This document shows positions 6,576-13,600 of a stretch of 18,503 nt of DNA, in pieces (within the stretch, counting starts at the first letter, position 1; each line of letters opens with the position of its first letter). This DNA is from Spirochaetota bacterium. GTDB lineage: Bacteria; Spirochaetota; Spirochaetia; Treponematales; Rectinemataceae. Position numbers and translations under genes: made by a program. The stretch covers positions 1 to 18,503 of the forward strand of contig JAEZSM010000179.1 of NCBI GenBank assembly GCA_023421875.1, written 5' to 3'. Under the pieces are notes generated by a model. The model was given only the letters and a program-made list of their open reading frames with translations, was not told where the DNA came from and did no database searches.

Positions 6576-7751
6576 ATGGACATCCTCTACCTCATCAAAC
6601 CCGGCGAAATTCTTCTTAAAAAAGAAAACCAGCGGGAATTCACCTGTAGACTCGTAAAAGAGCTTCGGACAAGACTGGGCGAGATCCCGGTCAAGATCGA
6701 AGAATACCCAGGACGCTTTTTTCTCTTTGCCGACCAAGCCCATGGTGAGCGCATTGAATTCGTCCTATCCCACTGCCCAGGCCTCAACGGCTTTGCCCGC
6801 ACCAAGCTTTGCCCCAAGAGCTATGAGCCAATTTTGGAAGCAGCCCTCGCCGAGGCTGCCGAGCGTGCCGCTGAAGGAAAACGAAGTTTCAAGGTAGAGA
6901 CCAGACGATCGGACAAGAGTTTCCCCCTTGGATCCTACGACCTGTCAGCCAGCCTGGGCGAGGAAATTCTCAAAGCCCAGACTTCGCTGCACGTTGATGT
7001 CCATAAGCCCGATTTCGTGGTCAATATAGAGATTCGCGAAAGAGCCTATGTTTACAGCCAGAGCATCCCTGGACCCCGAGGCCTTCCCACGGGTTCCAGC
7101 GCCAAGCTTCTTCTACTGCTCTCCGGAGGCATAGATTCCCCCGTGGCGGGCTATATGATGGCCCTGCGGGGCGCGCCCATCGAGTGCATCCACTTTCATT
7201 CCTATCCTTATACATCCAAGGAAGCCCAAGAAAAGGTGGAAAAACTCGCTCAAGTCCTCACCGCCTGGTGCGGTCACACCCGGCTCTGGATGCTGCCCTT
7301 CACCGAGGTGCAGATGGCTATAAAGCGCTCGGCTCCCGAAGAAACATCAACCCTCATGTTCCGTTCGGCCATGATGGAGGCGGCAGGGCTCTTGGCCCAA
7401 AAGATTGGAGCCAAAGCCCTGGTTACCGGGGAAAGCCTCGGACAGGTGGCTAGCCAGACCGCCGAGGCTATGGCCCTTACCCAAGTGCCCCTGGACATTC
7501 CCGTTTTCAGGCCTCTCGTGGGCCTGGACAAGGAACAGACCGTGGGCCTGGCTACCAAGATCGGCACCTTCGAAATATCCACCCTTCCCTACGAGGACTG
7601 CTGCGTGCTTTTTTCTCCTCCCCACCCCCTGCTGAAACCCGACCTAAAAGAGGGCAAGCGCCTCTATGAATCCCTGGGACTAGGTCCGCTAATCCAGGAA
7701 AGCCTGAGGAAGGCGGAAAAATACCGCTTTAACTATAAAAACATAGAATGA
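6576..7751 (+). CDS. thiI: tRNA 4-thiouridine synthase ThiI, rhodanese-less form
   Basis: Installs 4-thiouridine at position 8 of tRNAs using ATP and persulfide sulfur. The 391 residues comprise an N-terminal ferredoxin-like domain (1-60), a THUMP RNA-binding domain (about 60-165) and a PP-loop adenylation domain with SGGIDS at 183-188. Cysteines 342-343 lie in the PYEDCC segment, equivalent to the catalytic cysteine of the E. coli enzyme (C344). There is no C-terminal rhodanese domain, so the long E. coli form, which also serves thiamine thiazole synthesis, is not expected; the short form takes sulfur directly from a cysteine desulfurase. That enzyme is encoded 11 bases upstream. The ATG fits the family start although no good Shine-Dalgarno precedes it. 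It is the last gene of the operon; no plus-strand T-rich terminator is visible after it. Confidence 0.95.
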   Translation: MDILYLIKPGEILLKKENQREFTCRLVKELRTRLGEIPVKIEEYPGRFFLFADQAHGERIEFVLSHCPGLNGFARTKLCPKSYEPILEAALAEAAERAAEGKRSFKVETRRSDKSFPLGSYDLSASLGEEILKAQTSLHVDVHKPDFVVNIEIRERAYVYSQSIPGPRGLPTGSSAKLLLLLSGGIDSPVAGYMMALRGAPIECIHFHSYPYTSKEAQEKVEKLAQVLTAWCGHTRLWMLPFTEVQMAIKRSAPEETSTLMFRSAMMEAAGLLAQKIGAKALVTGESLGQVASQTAEAMALTQVPLDIPVFRPLVGLDKEQTVGLATKIGTFEISTLPYEDCCVLFSPPHPLLKPDLKEGKRLYESLGLGPLIQESLRKAEKYRFNYKNIE

Positions 7752-7819
7752 GCCCCCATCGGTATATCTATGCTTGGATGATAGGAAAAATGATTTTTGG
7801 GTACCCTTGATGGAAAAAT

Positions 7820-7856
7820 AAAAAAAAGACCTCAAGCGATAATGCCGAAGGTCTTT
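7820..7856 (-). terminator. Intrinsic terminator of tRNA-Glu
   Basis: Reading on the minus strand just past the tRNA, an 8-bp stem (7849-7856 with 7825-7832) closes a 16-base loop, and the distal arm runs into eight T (complement of 7820-7827). It ends the tRNA transcript. On the plus strand no T run follows the stem, so it is a poor terminator for thiI. Confidence 0.75.
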
Positions 7857-7862
7857 GCATGC

Positions 7863-7934
7863 TATCCCCAAGGGGAATCGAACCCCTGTTGGCGGGATGA
7901 AAACCCGCTGTCCTGACCGCTAGACGATGGGGAC
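7863..7934 (-). tRNA. tRNA-Glu (anticodon UUC)
   Basis: A full cloverleaf of 72 bases is seen on the minus strand: acceptor GTCCCCA with TGGGGAT, D-arm GTCT...AGGAC, anticodon stem GCGGG/CCCGC around the loop TTTTCAT (anticodon TTC), variable loop CAAC, T-arm AGGGG/CCCCT around TTCGATT, and discriminator A. U is present at position 8, the site ThiI modifies. CCA is not encoded; GCA follows the discriminator. The first acceptor pair would be G1-U72, a wobble. It has its own promoter (7970-7998) and terminator (7820-7856) and faces thiI convergently. Confidence 0.96.
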
Positions 7935-7969
7935 AAGTAATCCGCGGCTTGCACCCGGATCAGGGCTGA

Positions 7970-7998
7970 AAACTAACAAAAAATCCCTTCCTTGTCAA
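7970..7998 (-). promoter_or_regulatory. Putative promoter of tRNA-Glu
   Basis: On the minus strand a perfect TTGACA (7993-7998) is followed after 17 bases by TAGTTT (7970-7975, 3/6 match to the -10 consensus). The predicted start lies about 29 bases before the mature tRNA 5' end. The consensus -35 and spacing make it convincing despite the weak -10. Confidence 0.6.
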
Positions 7999-8033
7999 TA
8001 ACCCGGCGCTTTCGCCCTGGCCAGCCCCCCTAT

Positions 8034-8059
8034 GGCAGGGACTCTTGGCCTGCCCTGCC
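8034..8059 (-). other. GC-rich hairpin without T tract in the relA-TPR 3' region
   Basis: GGCAGGG (8034-8040) and CCCTGCC (8053-8059) form a 7-bp stem around a 12-base loop, 24 bases after the stop codon of the minus-strand RelA/SpoT-TPR gene. No T run follows on either strand, so it is not a standard intrinsic terminator. It may protect the 3' end of the mRNA or be fortuitous in this GC-rich spacer. The rest of the thiI to relA-TPR spacer (7752-8082) holds only the tRNA with its promoter and terminator. Confidence 0.3.
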
Positions 8060-8082
8060 CGGGACGACAATAGTATTCTGTA

Positions 8083-9417
8083 TTAAAAATCTTCCAGGGC
8101 AAGTTTTTCCTTTATCTTGGAGAACAGATGCTGGGCTAGCGGATTTTTGGGTTCTATCCGCAGGGCTATTTCGCAGTCGGCATGGGCCGAGGCCGAGTCT
8201 CCCATCTTGAAATAGGATTCAGCCCTTCTATACCGTGAGAAAAAGTGGTAGGGATGCAGGGCCAGGGCGCCGGAAAAATCCTCCACGGCACCAGGGATGT
8301 CCTGAAGCACGCCTTTCACCACACCGCGGTAATAAAGGGCTTTGTAGCACTCGGGCTCGATCGCCAGGCAGGCGCTGAAGTCCTCACGGGCTTCTTCGTA
8401 CTTAGACTGGGCGAAATGAGCCATCCCCCGGTGCTTGTAGACCACCGAGGAGATTTCTTTTTCCGGGTGGTTCTTGAGGATTTCGCTGTAGATGCGGATA
8501 GCCTGGTTAAAATCAGCCTTATTGTGGGCTTCCAGGGCTGCAAGCAAAAGCCCGTCCATGCCGAAACTCTGATAGCTCTCCCATTCTGAGCCTGAGTGCC
8601 TATCCAAGCCTTGTTCATCAGCCTGGCCGGATTCCCCGACGTTCTTGCCGTCTTGGGATTCGGAAACCTCCAGGCTTTCGTTCTTCTCCGCGTCTGTCGC
8701 ATCCTTCAAGGGCAATTCGCCCGACACCTCTTCAATTTTCCGGTAAAATGCCTCCCTTCTGTAGCCCAGTTCGGAGGTAAGACGCTTCTCGAACTCCAGT
8801 ATTTCCTGAAAGATTATGTCAGAGAGGGTCAGGTTCGCGTTCAGGGCGGCTAGCTTGCGCCGCATGGGCTCGTCGAAGGGCGTGAACTCGGCCTTGTATA
8901 CCAGCTCGTGCTCTACCTCTGCCCAGGCCTCCTGTAGTATCGTCCTGAGCTGAACCTCCACAACGTTGCGTTCCAGATTCGGGCACAACTTCAGCAGATC
9001 CTCTGGCAAATGGACTAAGACATGGATTGATTCGTAGCCGAACTCCCGGAACGAATGCTGAGCCCCCTTCCGCTCCACTTCCTCTATGGAAAAGTGCTCC
9101 GCCAGGACTCTTTCTGCCTGCTCGATATCGCCCAGAAATGGGCATACCACCCTGAGGGCAAGCACATCGTTCACCGGATAGGGACCGGACTTTTCGGACC
9201 AGGCTTTCTTTAATAGCCGCAGCTTTTTGCTATAGAAGGATTCGAATTCCTTAACCCTGCTCTTCAGCGTGGGCTTGAGCCCCTGGCGGGTGAGCACAGC
9301 GGCGACTCTCTTTAAAAAGATTGCTAAGGCTTCCTCGTAACCCTTGCGGGACTTTTCGTATAGGATAGCGAGCTTTGCCTTGTCGGGTATGAGCAGAACG
9401 GATTCCTCGACCATCAT
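8083..9417 (-). CDS. RelA/SpoT-domain (small alarmone synthetase-like) protein fused to C-terminal TPR repeats
   Basis: The N-terminal part (about 45-180) matches the RelA/SpoT nucleotidyltransferase fold that makes (p)ppGpp from GTP or GDP and ATP. Visible motifs are RVKEFES (54-60, the R.K...S ATP site), D84 and R89 in DVLALRVV, D97, GYESIH (127-132), the catalytic glutamate 154 in EVQLRT (154-159) and WAEVEHELVYK (165-175). There is no HD hydrolase domain and no TGS or ACT domain, so it is synthetase-only. An acidic low-complexity linker (about 205-265) leads to at least four TPR-like helical repeats (about 275-435) that likely bind a protein partner. The 444 residues are much longer than a RelP/RelQ-type synthetase. 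ATG-ATG gives two possible starts one codon apart. No Shine-Dalgarno is present; TATTAT ends 6 bases upstream. It lies 47 bases after the amidase gene. Alarmone synthesis is inferred, not shown. Confidence 0.88.
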   Translation of the reverse strand: MMVEESVLLIPDKAKLAILYEKSRKGYEEALAIFLKRVAAVLTRQGLKPTLKSRVKEFESFYSKKLRLLKKAWSEKSGPYPVNDVLALRVVCPFLGDIEQAERVLAEHFSIEEVERKGAQHSFREFGYESIHVLVHLPEDLLKLCPNLERNVVEVQLRTILQEAWAEVEHELVYKAEFTPFDEPMRRKLAALNANLTLSDIIFQEILEFEKRLTSELGYRREAFYRKIEEVSGELPLKDATDAEKNESLEVSESQDGKNVGESGQADEQGLDRHSGSEWESYQSFGMDGLLLAALEAHNKADFNQAIRIYSEILKNHPEKEISSVVYKHRGMAHFAQSKYEEAREDFSACLAIEPECYKALYYRGVVKGVLQDIPGAVEDFSGALALHPYHFFSRYRRAESYFKMGDSASAHADCEIALRIEPKNPLAQHLFSKIKEKLALEDF

Positions 9418-9423
9418 ACTACA

Positions 9424-9429
9424 ATAATA
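9424..9429 (-). promoter_or_regulatory. Candidate -10 element of the RelA/SpoT-TPR gene (leaderless geometry)
   Basis: TATTAT on the minus strand (5/6 to TATAAT) ends six bases before the first ATG of the gene in the short gap after the amidase stop. No convincing -35 is found at 16-18 bases spacing (TACATG at 17). An imperfect 7-bp inverted repeat (9453-9458 region with 9464-9470) overlaps the amidase stop codon just upstream. Confidence 0.35.
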
Positions 9430-9464
9430 CTGCGAAAACCCGATTTCATGTAGCTGATCTCGTA

Positions 9465-10481
9465 TCAGTTTTCGAAATGCTCGATAAAATCCACAATGCC
9501 ATTGTAAATGGCATCGCCGATTTTTCGCAGATGAGACGAAGAAGAAAGAAGCTTGCCTTCTTCAGGATGGGTTATAAAGCCCATTTCGATGAGGATTGAA
9601 GGCATCTTGGCGTTCCTGACCACAAACCACTCCTCGGCCCTGATACCCCTGCCTGGGCTGAGGGAGCCAATAGCGAGGCCAAGGCGGTCGTATACCTTTC
9701 GGGCCAATATGATACTTTCGGTGGTGAATTCCTCCTCCAGCATCGCGTTGAGAATAGGGGCGATCTCGCTGCCCTTTTCCCGGACAGTCTCGGCGTCCAC
9801 CACAGTTCGCCTGTATTCGGGATTGAGGTACCAAACCTCGTAGCCCTTGGCATTTTTATTGAAGGATGCGTTGGCGTGGATGGAAACATAGATGACAGTC
9901 TCCTTCATGCCTAAGCCCGCCGAATTAGCCATTGCCACCCGGTCTTCCAGGCTTGGGAAACTGTCGTCATCCCTGGTGGTGATGATTTTCCGGTCCGGGT
10001 AACGGCTGCGGAGAAGATCGGCCACCCGCTTGGACACTTCCAGGGTTAGGGTTTTTTCCATGAGCTGTTTGCCGTTTATTGTGGCCACGGCCCCGCTGTC
10101 CTTGCCGCCGTGACCGGCGTCTATGAGGATCGTAGCCACCGAGTACGCTTCTTTTTTAGGGGCGTTTTTTTGGGAAAAATAATTGCTCGCCTCTTCCACA
10201 AAGCCTGCCGGTAGCATGAGGGCTCCCTTGTCCCAATAGGGCGCCTCCACTCTTTTCAGCCTGTGCCAGTCCTGGATCATAAACGGTTTTTCTGGGACAA
10301 AGGAGACAAAAACCCCCCGCTGCTCGAGCTGCCCGCAGGCGGTGAGTGGATCGTAGCTCACCTGGGCCTTGTACTTTTTTCCGAATTCCTCGAGGCTCAG
10401 ACCTTCGGCGGCGAATATGCGGACCGACCAGCACGAAAGAAGGATGAGAAGCGTGATAATCCGCAGGGCATTTGTCCGCAT
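9465..10481 (-). CDS. Exported N-acetylmuramoyl-L-alanine amidase (Amidase_3 family)
   Basis: A zinc hydrolase that cuts the bond between muramic acid and the peptide stem of peptidoglycan, in the periplasm. The 338 residues begin with a signal sequence (about 1-25), followed by a small N-terminal beta-rich domain (about 28-100) resembling the copper-amine-oxidase-like stalk domain of some exported hydrolases. The catalytic domain (116-338) shows zinc ligands H124 (IDAGHGGKDSG), E142 (QLMEKTL) and H202 (SIHANAS), and the catalytic glutamate E299 (LIEMGFITHPEE). An insertion of about 50 residues (225-275) resembles the regulatory helix region of AmiB/AmiC enzymes. LLSC at 14-17 could be a relaxed lipobox, making it a lipoprotein; otherwise cleavage is likely after A24 or A25. 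A moderate Shine-Dalgarno (AGGGA) precedes the ATG. A partly shared transcript with the RelA/SpoT-TPR gene downstream is possible. Confidence 0.95.
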   Translation of the reverse strand: MRTNALRIITLLILLSCWSVRIFAAEGLSLEEFGKKYKAQVSYDPLTACGQLEQRGVFVSFVPEKPFMIQDWHRLKRVEAPYWDKGALMLPAGFVEEASNYFSQKNAPKKEAYSVATILIDAGHGGKDSGAVATINGKQLMEKTLTLEVSKRVADLLRSRYPDRKIITTRDDDSFPSLEDRVAMANSAGLGMKETVIYVSIHANASFNKNAKGYEVWYLNPEYRRTVVDAETVREKGSEIAPILNAMLEEEFTTESIILARKVYDRLGLAIGSLSPGRGIRAEEWFVVRNAKMPSILIEMGFITHPEEGKLLSSSSHLRKIGDAIYNGIVDFIEHFEN

Positions 10482-10557
10482 ATCTTTCCCTATCGGAATA
10501 AAAGAAGAAAAGGATGAATATTTACCCGATTTGCTCTTGCATTAGACGGTGGATTGG

Positions 10558-10566
10558 ATTATACCA
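10558..10566 (-). promoter_or_regulatory. Extended -10 promoter of the amidase gene
   Basis: On the minus strand TGGTATAAT is a perfect extended -10 (TGnTATAAT). The start would fall near 10551, leaving a leader of about 70 bases before the amidase ATG. No good -35 is seen, which extended -10 promoters tolerate. The NrdR-like boxes of nrdJ lie immediately upstream of it, so the two divergent genes might share control. Confidence 0.55.
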
Positions 10567-10586
10567 TTGGACGATGGCGCAGGATA

Positions 10587-10605
10587 CCACTACATATTGT
10601 AGTGG
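10587..10605. promoter_or_regulatory. Perfect 19-bp palindrome, NrdR-box-like (box 1)
   Basis: CCACTACATATTGTAGTGG is an 8-3-8 perfect inverted repeat. Bases 10587-10602 match 12 of 16 positions of the NrdR consensus acaCwAtATaTwGtgt, including the core CTACATATTG (9/10). It lies about 90 bases upstream of nrdJ, where the NrdR repressor of ribonucleotide reductase genes is expected. The symmetry is better than NrdR needs, and its centre is shifted by 1.5 bases from the NrdR register, so another dimeric regulator is possible. Confidence 0.5.
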
Positions 10606-10627
10606 CGTTCATTCATGCCGTTATAGA
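10598..10627 (+). promoter_or_regulatory. Candidate nrdJ promoter overlapped by both NrdR-like boxes
   Basis: TTGTAG (10598-10603) and TATAGA (10622-10627) are spaced 18 bases apart. Each matches its consensus only partly (3/6 and 4/6), but the -35 falls in box 1 and the -10 in box 2, the usual arrangement for repression by NrdR. A start near 10634 would give a leader of about 58 bases containing the hairpin at 10651-10672. This is a weak call made from position. Confidence 0.35.
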
Positions 10628-10633
10628 TTGTAC
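10618..10633. promoter_or_regulatory. NrdR-box-like site (box 2)
   Basis: CCGTTATAGATTGTAC matches the NrdR consensus at about 10 of 16 positions (8/10 in the core). It lies exactly 31 bases from the matching register of box 1, in phase on the helix. NrdR boxes typically occur as such pairs about three helical turns apart, which is the main support for this weak site. Confidence 0.45.
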
Positions 10634-10650
10634 CCATAGGCAATTAATTC

Positions 10651-10679
10651 AAACCGGCCCAAAAGCCGGTTTTTCGGCT
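10651..10679 (+). promoter_or_regulatory. Leader hairpin(s) just upstream of the nrdJ Shine-Dalgarno
   Basis: AAACCGGC (10651-10658) pairs perfectly with GCCGGTTT (10665-10672) around a 6-base loop, followed by two further T, giving a terminator-like shape with a short T run. The same 3' arm can instead pair as AGCCG (10664-10668) with CGGCT (10675-10679), which ends directly before the GGAGGAG ribosome site (10680-10686). The two structures exclude each other. No cobalamin riboswitch sequence is recognisable here. Confidence 0.45.
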
Positions 10680-10691
10680 GGAGGAGCAGGG

Positions 10692-13600
10692 ATGAAGTTT
10701 GAGCGAATGTTTACGGTGGAAGGCAAAGGCCCCTACGAGGGGATCCAGTGGGAGCGCAGATCGAGCGAAATACGCAATCCCAATGGAAAAATCGTTTTTC
10801 GTATGGATAACGTGATCGTACCCTCCTTCTGGAGCCAGATCGCCACCGACATTATCGCCCAAAAGTACTTCAGGAAGGCAGGAGTCAGCGCCGAGACCGA
10901 ATTGGCCTGGACCAAGCAGCTACCCGCGACCCAGACCGCCCTGGCCTCCCCCTCGAGTAAACCCGGCTCCGAACATGACGCCCGGCAGGTATTCCACCGC
11001 CTGGCCTACACCTGGTCCCTGTGGGGAAGAGAAACCGGCTACTTCGACAGCCCCGAGGACGAGAAAGCTTTTTACGAAGAACTTCTCTACATGCTTGCCC
11101 ATCAGATTGCCGCACCCAACAGCCCCCAATGGTTCAATACGGGCCTTCACGCCGTCTATGGTATCGAAGGTCCCGCCCAGGGCCACTACTATGTGGATCC
11201 CTCCACCAACGAAGTAGTAAAGTCCGAATCGGCCTATGCCCGTCCCCAGCCTCACGCCTGCTTTATCCTGGACATCCAGGACGACCTGGTGAACGAGGGC
11301 GGCATCATGGATCTCATTACCAGGGAGGCCAGGCTATTCAAGTACGGATCGGGGACGGGCTCCAATTTCTCCAAGATCAGGGCCGCCAACGAGAACCTTT
11401 CCGGCGGCGGTGTCTCTTCGGGGCTGCTCTCCTTTTTAAAGATCGCAGACCGCTCCGCCGCAGCGGTGAAATCCGGCGGCACAACCCGCAGGGCAGCCAA
11501 GATGGTTATTCTCGACGCCGACCATCCTGACATCGAAGCCTATGTCAACTGGAAATCCGAAGAGGAATACAAGGTAGCCTGCCTGTCCGCCGGAAGCGCA
11601 GTCCTCAAGCGTTATGCCGAGACCATGCTCAGGGCTATCGAAGGTTCGGGGCTCACCGGCGAGGCAGCCCTCTCCATCACCGACAACAGGGCGCTCCGTA
11701 AAGCAGTCAAGGAAGCCTTGGGCGCAGGGATTCCCTCGGCCTGGATCCATCAGCTACTCTCCCATTACCGCCAATCCGGGCGCCTGCTCTCCCTGCCCCA
11801 GTATGACACCGCCTGGGAATCCGAAGCCTACAACACCGTATCGGGCCAAAGCTCGAACAATTCGGTACGGGTGGACAACGCCTTCATGAAGGCCGTGGCG
11901 GAGGACAGCGACTGGAATCTCAAGGCCAGAACCTCAGGAGCTACGGTAAAGACTATCAAGGCCCGATCGCTCTGGGACAAGGTATCCCTGGCGGCCTGGC
12001 AGTGCGCCGACCCGGGCATTCAGTTCCACAGCACCATCAACGACTGGCATACCTGTCTCAAGGACGGAGAGATCAGGGCCTCCAACCCATGCTCCGAATA
12101 TATGTTCCTGGACGATACCGCCTGCAACCTGGCCTCCCTCAACCTCATAAGCTTTTGCGACCTTAAAACCTGCTCCTTCGATGACGAAGCCTACCGGCAC
12201 GCCATCAGGCTCTGGACTACCGTGCTCGAGATCTCGGTGGTCATGGCCCAGTTCCCCTCCAAGGAAATCGCCCGCCGGAGCTACGACTACCGGACCCTGG
12301 GCTTAGGCTTCGCCAATCTGGGCAGCCTTCTCATGGTCATGGGCCTGGCCTACGACTCCGACGAAGGCAGGGCTGTCGCTGCCGCGCTGTCGGCCATACT
12401 CACCGGCGAAGCCTACGCCCAGTCTGCCCGGATGGCCGCCGAATGGGGACCCTTCGTCCGCTACGCCGCCAACGCCGAGACCATGCTCAAGGTCATCCGC
12501 AATCACCGGAGGGTCGCCTACGACGCCAAGAGCGAGGAATACGAGGATTTAGGGATTACCCCGATAGGGCTCAAAGAATGGGCCTGTCCAGGCAACCTTA
12601 TCGCCGCCGCCAGAGAAACCTGGGACCAGGCTCTGGAACTCGGGCAGAAGCACGGCTTCAGGAACGCCCAGGTCAGCGCCGTGGCGCCCACCGGGACCAT
12701 CGGCCTTCTCATGGACTGCGACACCACAGGGGTGGAGCCCGACTTTGCCCTGGTCAAGTTCAAGAAACTCGCGGGCGGAGGCTATTTCAAGATCATCAAC
12801 TCCAGCGTTCCCCCCGCGCTCAGGTCACTGGGATACGACGAAGCGGCGAGCAAGGAGATCCTGCGCTATGCCCTGGGAGCGGGAAGCCTCGACAAAGCCC
12901 CGGGTGTCAACCTTACGGTCCTGCGGCAGAAAGGCTTCAGCGAACTCTCTATTTCCAAGATCGAGTCGGCCTTGAAGAGCGCCTTCTCCCTGGAAAGCTG
13001 CTTTTCCCCCCACATTCTCGGGGCGGAACAGATGGAAGCCCTGGATCTGCTAGCCGAAGAGTACGAAGATCCTTCATTCAACCTCCTGACCCGCCTGGGC
13101 TTCAGCCCCAGTGAGATAGAAGAAGCCGAGCTCTACGCCTGCGGCACCATGGGCCTGGAAGGCGCGCCCGGCCTCAAGGACGAGGATCTGCCAGTCTTCG
13201 ACACAGCCACCCCTTCGGGAAAAAAGGGAACCAGGAGCATCGACTGGAAGGCCCACATCGCCATGATGGCTGCGACACAACCCTTTATCTCAGGCGCGAT
13301 TTCCAAGACGATCAATATGCCCAACACGGTCAGCACCGAAGAAGTCAAGGGTGCCTACATGCTGGCCTGGAAATCCATGCTCAAGTCCATAGCCCTCTAC
13401 CGGGACGGCTCCAAGCTTTCCCAGCCCCTTTCGGCCCTCTCGCCGGGCGTGGACATGATCGCCGATTCCATAGTCGCCCTCCAGACCGGCGAGCTGGATG
13501 ACTTCGATACCGACGAGACGGAGCTGCCCTTCGATCTTGTCCGCTCACCCAAGGAGCCTGAGCTCCCGGGCCTGCCGGCCTCCCCCAGAGGAATCAGGAA

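Noticed and set aside
10482..10691. Cobalamin riboswitch upstream of the B12-dependent reductase
   Set aside because: The spacer is short and no B12-box-like conserved core is visible; only the palindrome, the second box and a simple hairpin are present.
10554..10691. Longer nrdJ starting at 10554
   Set aside because: The extra 46 codons run through the promoter, boxes and hairpin; the GGAGGAG site clearly sets the ATG at 10692.
12443..13114. Plus-strand open frame of 223 codons inside nrdJ
   Set aside because: Arg/Gly-rich frame-shifted reading of the conserved reductase; no start signal or family resemblance.
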